From contig VXBP01005063.1 of NCBI GenBank assembly GCA_013400115.1, positions 186,001-250,000 on the forward strand: a stretch of 64,000 bases of DNA, written 5' to 3'. This DNA comes from Rhinopomastus cyanomelas (lineage: Eukaryota; Chordata; Aves; Bucerotiformes; Rhinopomastidae). The notes under the pieces were generated by a model that was not told where the DNA came from, searched no databases, and saw only the letters and a program-made list of their open reading frames with translations. A program made the position numbers and the translations under genes. This document shows, piece after piece, positions 50,019 through 60,250 of this stretch. Positions within the stretch are counted from its first letter, which is position 1. Every line of letters begins with the position of its first letter.

Positions 50019-50366
50019 CTAGACCAAGTCACACAGGAACACATCCAGGTGGGGTTTAAACCTCTCCAGTGAAGGAGACTCCACAACCTCCCTGGGCAGC
50101 CTGTTCCAGTGCTGCGTCACCCTCACTGGGAAGAAGTTTCTTCTCATATTTATATGAAATCTCCTATGCTCCAGCTTACACCCACTGCCCCTTGTCCTGT
50201 CACTAGATGACACTGAGAAGAGCCCAGTTCCCTCCTCCTGACACCCACCCTTCAAATATTTGTAGACATTAATGAGGTCATCCCTCATTCTCTTCTTCTG
50301 CAAGCTAAAGAGACGCAGCTCCCTCAGCCTTTCCTTATAAGGTAGGTGCTCCACTTCCTTCATCAT
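50019..50366 (-). pseudogene. CR1 ORF2 C-terminal fragment
   Basis: The 115-codon frame includes EVEHLPYKERLRELRLFSLQ, GNGCKLEHRRFHIN-type sequence (here GSGCKLEHRRFHINMRRNFF) and SLERFKPHLDVFLCDLV before the stop. It is separated by an in-frame stop or shift near 50390 from the upstream reverse-transcriptase part. Confidence 0.88.
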
Positions 50367-50502
50367 CTTTGTTGCTCTACACCGGACATCCTACAGCAGC
50401 TCAATGTCCCTCTTGAACTGAGGGGCCCAGAACTGGACACAATACTCCAGGTGTGGTCTCACCAGGGCAGAGTAGAGGGGGAGAAGAACCTCTCTCGATC
50501 CA

Positions 50503-50934
50503 CTAACCACCCCCCCTTCCGATCCACCCCAGGATGCCACTGGCCCTCTTGGCCACAAGAGCACAGTTCTGGCTCATGGGCATCCTGCTGTCCACCAGGA
50601 CCCCCACGTCCCTTTCTCCTACACTGCTCTCCAACAGGTCAGTCCCCAACCTATACTGGTATCTGGGGTTGTTCTTGCCCAGATGCAAGACTCTACACTT
50701 ACCCTTGTTACACCTCATTAAATTTCTCTCCAGCCTGTCCAGATCTCGCTGAATGGCAGCACAGTCTGCTGGGGTGTCGACGACACCACCCAGCTTTGTG
50801 TCATCAGCAAACTTGCTGACAGTGCATGCCAATCCCTCATCCAAGTCCTCAATGAATAGACTGAATAGGACTGGTCCCAGTACCGACCCTTGGAGGACTC
50901 CACTAGATACAGGTCTCCAACTAGACTGTCCCAC
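50503..50934 (-). pseudogene. CR1 reverse-transcriptase fragment, palm motif C
   Basis: The 143-codon frame has LQGSVLGPVLFSLFIEDLDE (motif B region) and KFADDTKLGGVVD, whose ADD is the catalytic motif C, then CRVLHLGKNNPRYQYRLGTD. This is the best-preserved catalytic segment in the window. It is disconnected from motif A by the deletion near 50940. Confidence 0.9.
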
Positions 50935-50965
50935 TGACCACCACTCTCTGCAGCCAGGTCACAAT

Positions 50966-51157
50966 CTACCTCACTACCCAATCATCCAGTCCATACTGCC
51001 TCAGCTTAGCTGCCAGGATGCTGTGAGAGACTGTGTCAAAAGCCTTACTGAAGTCAAGATAGACCACATCTGCTCTGCCATCATCCATCCACCTGGTTAC
51101 GTCCTCATCAAAGGCCATCAGGTTGGTCAAGCATGACTTCTCCTTTGGTGAAGTCAT
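50966..51157 (-). pseudogene. CR1 reverse-transcriptase fragment, palm motif A
   Basis: The 63-codon frame carries KEKSCLTNLMAFDEDVTRWM and VVYLDFSKAFDTVSHSILAA, with the motif A aspartate. It is upstream in sense of the motif C fragment but in another frame. Confidence 0.88.
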
Positions 51158-51256
51158 GCTGGCTGTCCCTAATGACCCTCCTGTCCTTGATGTGCCTGGA
51201 GGCAGCCTCTAGGACAAACTGTTCCATCACCTTTCCTGAGATGGAGGTGCGGCTGA

Positions 51257-53279
51257 CTTGATCTAGGAGATTCAGTAACAATTACTGTAATCTTCATGCC
51301 TTCATAATAATCCCAAAGCCTTCTTCAGCACCAAAAAGCATTAGCCATCACTGTATTTACCTTTGACACCGACTACTGGTCTTGACAGGTGTAGGGACAA
51401 TGTGAACTCTTCAGTGATGCTAAATACTTGGGGTTTTTTGAGTGCATAGATCTTTAATGCTGTAAAACCAAAGCTCATACGTCTGTCTCCATCATTCATA
51501 CCTCAGGGATAACTCCTGCCATTCAGAAGGCATTTCTAATTACAATTTACCAAACTTGCCGTTGTGCTAGCACGTCTCACGCCAAAGCTGTAAACATGGA
51601 ACTGTTGTTTCTGTCTAGGTAGGAGGCTTGAGCTATAAACCAAAAGAATGTAACAGCATATGCCAGAAGAGCTCTTCCGGCAAGGGTCTGACTAGGGACG
51701 TAGACTGTACGTTAAAAACACGCCGTAAATTATACTAAGTAGAAAAACCAAGCAAATAGCTGTAAAGTAAGCAGTTTCTATTCCAAGTTCACTTAATCTT
51801 TAAAATAAACAAGCTGCATAAATGTAGGATTTTATTACTTGTGCTACAAAGAAGAATTCCTTTATGAAGGAAATCCTGAATTGGCATTTTTACTTCAATT
51901 GAAACTTGTAAATAGAAAGCAAATCTTTGGTGGCTTTAATCAGACACATTAGGATTTGAAGTCTGAACAACTGTTTACTATTCCACTATCTGATAAAACT
52001 TCAGAACCCTGGGGAAACTAATTTAACAGAAAGACCTGAGATCGAGACAAGTTACTGCAAATCTAAAACTAGTCATCCAAAGTGGAAACAAAAGAGAATT
52101 TCAGTTTACCTGATAAATCTCTATCTGAACCACAGTGCTATAATTAATGAACAATAATGAATAGAAGAACAAGATAACTACTTCAAATCCCCTGATTCAT
52201 AACTCACTACAAGTAGAAGGAAAACAGATCTCAAGGTAATTTTATGTTGTAATGTGAGCTACATTGTAATGAAAAGGAAAGTCTGTCTAACTATTTAGGC
52301 ATTAGCTAAAGGAAAAAGAGGAAAAGAAAAGCAATGAAAGCTGCTAAACTGCTGCTTGATCCCTTTGACTAACCTTAACTAGAATCTTCAAGGTGCTTTG
52401 GCGGTAAGTTTTATTCTTTATAGTTGATACATTAAATATAACTTACACTGTTTGAGAGTTAGAGCTAGCAAGCCCTGATTCAGCAGAATATTTAAAAACT
52501 TTAATTAAATCTTTCCCTATTCAGCAAAGAAATGCATATACACATTTATGTGCCTGACATTATATAGACTACTGTAAAAAAAAAAGGAAAGTTGAGGAAA
52601 TGACCTTAAAAAGAAGAATTACACATATCTTACTAATCAAATACATTTCCTTAAAGATCTTAGAAATGGTTTAATGTGACAGAATACTATTAAGAATGAA
52701 GTGATGATAAAGCTTTGGTAGATTAAACAGACCAAAGACAACCAAATTGGATATTGAGAAACAACAAACGAAAGGAATCAAATGCAGCAACCTTCTTCAT
52801 CTATATCAAAAGCAGAACAGCTTCCAAAAACTCCATAATATCAACACACATACTCCAAGAGAAGCACTTAGAGCAGCTAACACTACCTCAGAGAAGCCAC
52901 ATTCCGTGCACAAGGTTCCTGTAGCAGAAAGGATACTTTTATTCCAGAATCCTTCTCAATGGAAGACTCAAAAGATCTGTCTGAAACTGAAGCGACTATA
53001 GAACAGATTCCAGGACTTTTTTACATTACGAACTATACCAAATCAGAGTGACCAAACTTCACTTAAGATTTAAAGGGGAAATAGAATAATCAAATTACCC
53101 ATAGAAGTGAATAACAATACACTTAAAATCACCTTGTCATCTGTGCATTTGGGGGGGAAATATATGGTACCAAAATTCAGAAGAATGCCAGGACAGATAT
53201 GAGAAATAACATGGCTGGAAATTTGACACAGATAGAAACTGTAAGTAAAAAAATAATGTGCCTTTTGACAAAAATAATG
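51257..53279. other. AT-rich non-coding sequence
   Basis: No gene recognised. The part from about 52740 to 53280 may contain further decayed upstream sequence of the old LINE that follows, but I cannot align it. Confidence 0.5.
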
Positions 53280-54110
53280 TATTTCAAGAGAGTCAACCTG
53301 TCTTCTGTTACAGGAAATTGCTCCTCACAAACTTGAAAGAATTCTCCAAAAAGGTCACCTCTCTGCAGTTAAAGTGATCTAGTTGATAAAAGTCAACACA
53401 TTCTTCTAAAAGGCTTTCAACTAATTTCTCCACCAATGCTTTGAAAGAAACTAAGAAGCTATGGCATGAAAGGGAATGTCATGGATAAACGATGACTTAA
53501 AAGATAGGAAACAAAATGTAGGAATAAATGATCTGCCCTCATGAAGAAGGGAGGTCACTAATGGTATTCTGCAGGGATGTGTACTATGACGGTTGAACAT
53601 TCACAGATGGAGAAGGGATTGAGCAGTTAGGTGATAGAAGTTCAACAATACAAAGTCATTTGAAAGAAAAGGGACAAAGAGCAGCTGTAAAGAACTGCAG
53701 AATGATTTTAAGTTAGAGAAGTTAGGCACTATAAAGAGACAAAACTCAGTGAGGAAAACATTAAGTAATGTACGTTGTGCAAGTAGAGAAAGACTAATTT
53801 AATCTATAAAACAGGCTCTGAGATGACCTACCATTCCAAACCAGGGCATTGCAGGTTAGCATAAATAGTTGCATGAAAATACCAGCTCAATACCAGCCTG
53901 AGGACAAAAAAGTATCAATCACTGCATAAGAAAACAAGACAAAGCCCCACAAGCAAACCATGATTCATCAGCACCTTGCATATAACACCCAGTTCCAATC
54001 CTCTGTCCACAAAAAACATACAGGACCTTGAGAAGTTTCAGAGGAGAGCAGCAAGCACTACGAAAAGAAGTTTCAGAGGAGAGCAGCAAGCACTCTTCCT
54101 TATGAGAAAT
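53280..54110 (+). mobile_element. Ancient CR1-lineage LINE reverse-transcriptase remnant
   Basis: At the DNA level the segment follows the order of reptile-type CR1 reverse transcriptase: GGAAATTGCTCCTCACAAAC near 53313, a degraded motif A region (AAAAGGCTTTCAACTAATTT near 53409), AAAAGATAGGAAACAAAATG near 53499, GGAATAAATGATC near 53520, TCTGCAGGGATGTGTACTAT near 53569, and a late block AGAAGTTTCAGAGGAGAGCA near 54031. Frames are full of stops and small indels, so it is far older than the other CR1 copies. It is related to the CR1/L3-like elements abundant in turtles and crocodilians. Boundaries are approximate. Confidence 0.68.
54032..54094. repeat. Tandem duplication, two 28-bp copies, period 35
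   Basis: The 28 bases at 54032-54059 recur exactly at 54067-54094, separated by seven bases. Both begin GAAGTTTCAGAG and end GCAAGCACT. It lies inside the ancient LINE remnant and is a secondary duplication, recent enough to have no mismatch. Confidence 0.9.
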
Positions 54111-54845
54111 ACGTACAGACACAGAAGGACACAAGGGTAGTTTATATTTCAGTAATAAAAAAGCTAGGAGAAACCAGGAAACCTGTGCCTATGAAGTAAA
54201 GAAGCTTCCAGAATGAAGCCTGAAGAAAGATGACTCTGTTGAGTAAGATTTTTGGCTTTTAGCACAGCTGTACAAGTAGCATGCTCTTGATTAATTTCCT
54301 GGTTGGCTTACCTTCCACTCTTTAGTCTAGGGATATTAACAAAATATTTTGAGTTTTATTGTCAAACAGTTAAAAACTGCAGACTTCAACAAAAGTATAG
54401 TCTTAATCATCTTCGGGTCACGTTACCAGAACTTGTTACAAACCCTTCTTTCCCTCTCTCCTGACCTCAAACACCAAAACAATCCCTCTCACAAAACTCT
54501 TCTATTTGCAGTGTGAACACTCATCATGAAGAAACAAAAAGTAAATAAAAAAAAATCCACTGGTAAACACAGAATTTCAAACGATGTTTGGTTTTGGGCT
54601 TTGGGGGTTTTTCTTTTCTTTTTCCCTGTCAGGAGTGTTATTCAGAAATTCTTGCCAGAAAGTATTATGACTTCCCTCTTCAGTGGTGGGGATCATGATC
54701 AGGAAAAAAGTGCAGAAAGAAATAGGAAATGCTAAGTAGGATATTCAGATTTCACATTGACTATTTCTGTTAATGCTTTTATTCAAACCTACTGCATACG
54801 CGGTAATGAAGAGATGTATTAAAGGCTTACCAGTAGGATTCACAT
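54111..54845. other. AT-rich non-coding sequence
   Basis: No gene recognised. The sequence after 54111 may be the diverged tail of the old LINE, but motif order is lost. Confidence 0.5.
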
Positions 54846-54990
54846 GCTCAAAGAATAATGTAGGTTGGGAGGCACCTCTGGAACTTGCCTTGTGCAGTTG
54901 CCTAGTTTGAAGCAAGGCTAACCAGATCAGGTTGCCCAGCTGAGTTTTGAGTGTCTCCAAAGATCTTGCAGCCTCTGTGATACCCTGTTC
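54846..54990 (-). mobile_element. Diverged CR1 3' fragment
   Basis: CAAAGAATAATGTAGGTTGG near 54850 is a decayed tail plus 3' block. It is followed by AAGCAAGGCTAACCAGATCA, GGTTGCCCAGCTGAGTTTTG, GTGTCTCCAAAGATCTTGCA and CCCTGTTCCAGGG in the order seen in older avian CR1 subfamilies. No coding frame survives. Confidence 0.75.
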
Positions 54991-55503
54991 CAGGGTACAA
55001 GCACTGACATGTTCTTTTTCTCTTCCAAACGCTAAACAAACGGATGTCTCTGACTCCCCTGAAGAGAGACCATGATGGTCAGAGAACAGTCCACAGCCAG
55101 TATTAAATGTCACTCCTTCAGCATAATCCTCACGGTGTTCATACAGACTTTAATCCTTAAAAAGGCTTTATAACAGCAGCACAGCTCAGCCCTGCTCGCA
55201 AGGAGCAGAAAGAGTCAAAATCAGAAAAACAACAATTCTCTCAAAGTTTCACATATCTACTATGTTGCTATAAGTAAACTTTGTGTCTGGAAGGTGCAGT
55301 GACACTGTCACATAACTTGGCTAAAGGAAGCGCAGTTCAAACAGCCTGGGGTGCACCCTGGGCCCTGACTGCCAGTGAAACACAGCGGTGGCTGCCAACA
55401 CTGGGATCCACCACTAGAGTACTCCTACACCATCCTAGACCATTTCCAGCCTCCATGGACACCCTACCATTCAACTGCCAGATAGATGGTAAGTAAGCAT
55501 CTA
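54991..55503. other. Non-coding sequence
   Basis: Nothing recognised. The 71-codon plus-strand frame at 55281-55496 has no domain. Confidence 0.55.
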
Positions 55504-55720
55504 TGGAATCATAGAATCATTAAGACTGGAAGAGATCTGCAAGATCATCAAGTCCAACTGTCACCTCCACCCCAACTCACTCCCTAAACCACATTTCTTA
55601 GTGCCACATCTACATATTTTTTGAACAGCTTCAGGGACGGTGACTCCATCACTTCCCTTCCGTTGGCAACCTGACACCCCTTCAGTGAAGAAATTTTTCC
55701 TAATGTCTAAGCTAAACCAT
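55504..55720 (-). mobile_element. CR1 3' fragment
   Basis: GGAATCATAGAATCATTAAG at 55505 is a minus-strand tail, followed by ACTGGAAGAGATCTGCAAGA, TCATCAAGTCCAACTGTCAC, then AGCTTCAGGGACGGTGACTC and AGTGAAGAAATTTTTCCTAA. About 215 bp remains. It belongs to a subfamily distinct from the ATTAGGGATTGG group. Confidence 0.88.
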
Positions 55721-56388
55721 CTCTAAATCTGTGGAAGCATCCCATCACAAGCAACCAATAACCCACTCAGTCAACAACTCACCTACTGGCATCGTTAATT
55801 CATCAACCAGCTGATCAGGAGTCAACTAACAACCATAAACCTGCCAACCACAGCCCACAGAAACTGGAGGCTGCAGAACATGTAGAGGCTCCTAGAAGCA
55901 ATGGTGTTCGCACTGCAAACACAGAATCAGAAGCAAACAATTAAGTAAATTAACATTGTCTAATTAGATAAAATTGAAGTTATTCACGGGGAAGGTGATC
56001 AGGTGCTGGAATAAGGGCTGAGTGAGGCAAACCTCAAGCAATGTGACCTGACTTTAGCTTTGCCTTAGATTGTGGGATGAACCAGATGGCGTCCACCTGA
56101 CCCTTCTCACCAATTTATATATCACCCTCTGATTTATACTAGTGCACACACATAGATTCAACAAAGTCATGGTAATCAGTGGTCAGAGTGAGCTTTTTCA
56201 GTAACTGAACCAGTTGACCAACATTACGAGAAGTTGCAGTGGAGTCAACCCAAAGTCAGACCAGCCCAGGGCACATATATCTTGATGAGATGACAAGACA
56301 ATGCTAAAGCAGGTGCAGAACTTTATCCTGCTGCTCTTTCAGAATCCAACCATTTGTTACCTCCAGCTCGTCCTGAGTAGACACTGCT

Positions 56389-56424
56389 ACTGTACATTTC
56401 ATAAACAACTGTACATTTCATAAA
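56389..56424. repeat. Direct repeat, two 17-bp copies, period 19
   Basis: ACTGTACATTTCATAAA occurs at 56389-56405 and 56408-56424 without mismatch. This is a local tandem duplication. Confidence 0.88.
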
Positions 56425-58344
56425 TCCTCTCTGAGGATTTGCTATGTCTCCTCTTGAACCGATTAAGCTCTAAGTAGCGACAGCATACTGCGGCCAGGAA
56501 TGCCAGACATGAATTGCAACCTTTTCTTATGTGCTTTGAACTCCTACTAGTTTTGTTCTAGGTTTTTGATGGGCAGCTAGTTCCTCTTCTCTTGTCAGAC
56601 ACTAGTCGTCATTTTCTAATATACTTCTCATCATTCCACTTTAGAGTCGATTGCCTCTTTTACACATGTCATTACAGAGTGACAGCACCCAATGAAACTG
56701 ACTGCAGGGTAGACATATGACTCGGAGAGATTGAGACTTGGCTAGACAAACTTGTGTGCAGCTAAGGCTGCTCATGAGGAAAAGTTCAAATATTAGCTTT
56801 TCTGAAAAGTCCCAAGACAACAGCTTCTCATGCGTGCATACTCTCCAGTCACTCAAGGACCTGGACAGGGCTGTGTTTGCTCCTGATAGATGAGCTGTAT
56901 CATCAGGTGTCGTTGGCTTTTGAGTCTGGAACGTCTCTTGTTACCTGCTGCTGATATGACAGATGTTGAGTAAGACAGAGGACAGCGTTAGTTCATGTGG
57001 GACCTGGCATATGAGAGCTTTCAGTATTAAAAATAGCTGCTCGTCTCAGACCTGTGAGATACAGCAGAAAAGAAATGAGTGAAGACAGCATAATGTCATT
57101 CTCATGATATGCAGCTGGGCCAATTATACTTTATGACTGACTGATAAGACAGGAAACAGATCTTTTTCCCAATACTGTCAATGCTTTGTGTTCCCTATAT
57201 TATACTTTAAAAACCTTAATTTTTTAGACATTATTTCTATTAAGTTTTGAATCTCCCTCAAAACTTTTACATAATCAGGATACATCAAACTCATCCTGGA
57301 GAGTGGTCCTCTGGCAGGCAGCCATTCCTCCATCCAGACAGAGCTCCTTCTGCATAGCTCCCAGGTGCAGCCCATACCAGAGATTAGATCAACATCTGCC
57401 AAATACCAATCTCAAAGTCAAAGCACACCATGACAGCACATCACTCACTTAGGACATTTGTAATTACTCATCTAGATTTGTAAAAATATACATTACAAAT
57501 AAAAAAATTATTAATTTTAATGTTCAGCACAAGCCCTGAATATCCTGCAAGGAAAAAGGTGTGGTGTAGGATACTAACGGCAGGGACTAGCATACTCAGA
57601 ACACCGAAGGTAGGAAGAAAGAGGGCTACTCTTCAAAGGAAATATTCATACAAAAAATTTATGCTAAATATGTTATCTTCTGGACAGATAGTGAGAGATA
57701 TATCTGGTCTCCCTACAATGATTACAGTTTTAAAGGAGAGATATTCTTCACTGCTATAAAAGAAGCCTCATTTATGCATTCGAGGTCCACCAAGAACTGA
57801 TGAAAATCTTTTGGTTGACTTCACCGGGTGGTGGTTCTGATAACTCCTGGAAATTCCCGCCCCCAGCAAAGTGTGTGGATAAGGACTAGAGATTTAAATG
57901 GGATAATCTATATTTCACTCAGAGATACATTTTTTAAAAATAATCTAGATAAAGAATGTTCCTAACCTTTTATCTGTAGCACTCTGCCAAGTCAATCATT
58001 CGTCTTCCTGCCACATTTGAAACAAGGAAATATTTTGCAAGATAACTCTCAAACTGCAGCAGAAGTTTTATCACAGGTTTGGAATGGAAAGTAATGCTGC
58101 TGTTAAAATCCAGTCTTACTAACACATAAATCTACTACCATTACTGAGGTTGCCCATCCACTGCATTTCAGCATGTTTTACTGGATTTATGATGAATATA
58201 TTTAGATGGAAAACCAGATGAGATTGAGTAGAAGATGTGACAAATACATTCGCTCTGGCTCTCCACTATAATGAAAAATAACTTGTCTCTCTCTATAGAT
58301 TCATAGTACAACAACATTCACCGAAAAGAATGCTTAGTGACATC

Positions 58345-58359
58345 TGTGTGTGTGTGTGT
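58345..58359. repeat. (TG)n microsatellite
   Basis: Seven and a half TG units, a short dinucleotide repeat. Confidence 0.9.
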
Positions 58360-60181
58360 AAACATGCTCACAGATGAATAGGAAAACGTACTTAAGTGAC
58401 TCTTTCTTACATTCCAGTTAAATCATACAGAAAAAGCCCAGTGTGTACTTCGGGTTTCCCGATCGTTAGGTTCTGAAGGAGATTTGCACGTTCTCCAGGC
58501 AGAGGTTGCTTTTCTTCAAGATTAATGCAGATTTTTCAACGTTTTTGAAACACAACCAGATAAAATATCTTTATTCCAGAGACAGAGCCCATAAGCTAGC
58601 AAGAATATAAGCATTTGGAGACATTTTGTTCCTTCAGGACTAAACAAAAGGGGCTTGTAATTCCCAAAGCTCCAGCTTCTGGATTTCCTCTGGGGAAAAC
58701 ACTATCTAAGATCAAAAAAGACTGCTTGCTCTTTACTCTTTCTGTCACAAAATATAAAGCACATTTGGTTTGAACAGATGGCCACTGAATTTAGTGGAAA
58801 CAATCCATTGATTTCCACAGGAATTGGATGAGGTTTATAGTCTCACACTTGCTACTTGATTTGAGCATTAGTTTGGGATCTTTGGTAACAGGATCATGGG
58901 TCAAACTCTGTCTGAAAACCCTCAGTTTCCCAAATGGAAGCTGGAATTTGACATGCTCTTTAGACATGAACCAGTTTAAAAACATCTGTATGAATTATAT
59001 TGCACCATGCAGTTTAAACTCGGATTGTCTAAAATATGTTCCTTCAGCACTGGCTTTCAGGTTTATTAAATAAAATTCTGATACCACTAAGGCCATTTAA
59101 AACTATTCTAGAAACTCTTGATCTGTGCCAATGACATGAGGTCAATCACTGTGAGTGTGTCTAAAGCAACATGCCGTTACTTTTGGCATTTTGAGAAATA
59201 ATACATGTGTCCTCTTGACAATTTCTTCCTTTCTTCTCATCCTGCCTGCCCCCTATGAAACTTTAATTGGTAGCAAAATAGTAGATAACCATGTCTGTGT
59301 TCAGTGGTCAAAGTGGAACCAAGGAGGAAGAATTTATCTCAAGTCTGGATCACAGAACTGGTAAGAAAGAGAATCACAAACTCCATTCTCCTACAGCAGT
59401 CTCTTGCTTTACTTGTTTCTGATGCCTATCATTACACCAACAGAACATCCCTAACAGCTCCTGGGCAGGTCTCTCTGGATCCAGAAGTATCTCCTGAACA
59501 CAAACACCTAAATAAATCAGCTATCCGAACACTACAAGCCAGTGCACAGGACTTGGGAGGCTTCTGTTTGTAAGAATGAGATTTTGCAGATGCATTTGGA
59601 AATGCGGGCACAGCTTCTTCTGGGTTTTTTCCAAAGAAAACTCTTACTGAGGAATGCAAATATCTTTGGGGGAATTCAGTATAAATACCACACTGTGAAA
59701 AGCAGGGTGTTGCAGTGAAAAATTCCTGAAGCAGTGCCAGAAAATTCATTGACAGAAGTGGATTGTAATAGGAAGGAAACAAATTCTGGCTGCAGGAGGT
59801 GTTTTTAATGAAACAGCCTAAGATCTCCTCATTCCTGTCTTGCCCTTGATGCTGTCACTCGCTGGTTCTAAACGCTGTCAGCTCAGCAACGCTCACCTCC
59901 TCACAAGTTGTAGCATTTTTCATGTTCTTTGCACAGCTGTTTAATGACCACCAAGCAGCAGCTCACCATTAACAGAGACATAATTCTGTTGTACAGGAAT
60001 AGAGCTTTTATCTGCTTCATTTGAAGCGTAGGGCATCTGCCCTAACAACGTTCTTATTTTCTAAAGCTGGTTAAAGGTAACAAAGTGCTGACACCTACCT
60101 TGGACATTTTTCATCTTGCAAGGTGGGTAAAATATTTACATTAATTAAGAAAAAGAATTTAAAATCCCATTTCTGTTATGA

Positions 60182-60250
60182 AAATTGAATAGCTAATATG
60201 ACTAGAGATTCTTGCTGCATTGTGAATATTCTATTCACAATATTCAATTT
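60182..60250. repeat. Nested inverted repeats
   Basis: An inner hairpin has arms TTGTGAATA (60220-60228) and TATTCACAA (60232-60240) around a 3-nt loop. An outer pair is AAATTGAATA (60182-60191) and TATTCAATTT (60241-60250), with the outer right arm directly abutting the inner one. Both pairs are exact. Function, if any, is unknown. Confidence 0.7.

Larger units (their letters stand above)
49941..51256 (-). mobile_element. CR1 LINE, 5'-truncated, 1.3 kb
   Basis: The minus-strand element starts with AGAATCATAG tail units at 49941 and the ATTAGGGATTGAAAGGGACC block. It runs without large insertions through the ORF2 C-terminus and reverse-transcriptase palm to about 51256, where it is truncated after GGAGGTGCGGCTGAC. 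It serves as the uninterrupted reference for locating the insertions in the element at 1295-3600. The coding frame is broken at several places, including a deletion of about 14 bp near 50925-50965. Confidence 0.94.

Noticed and set aside
50346..50819. Plus-strand open frame of 157 codons
   Set aside because: It is antisense to well-preserved CR1 reverse-transcriptase sequence (KFADDTKLGG on the minus strand) and has no domain of its own.
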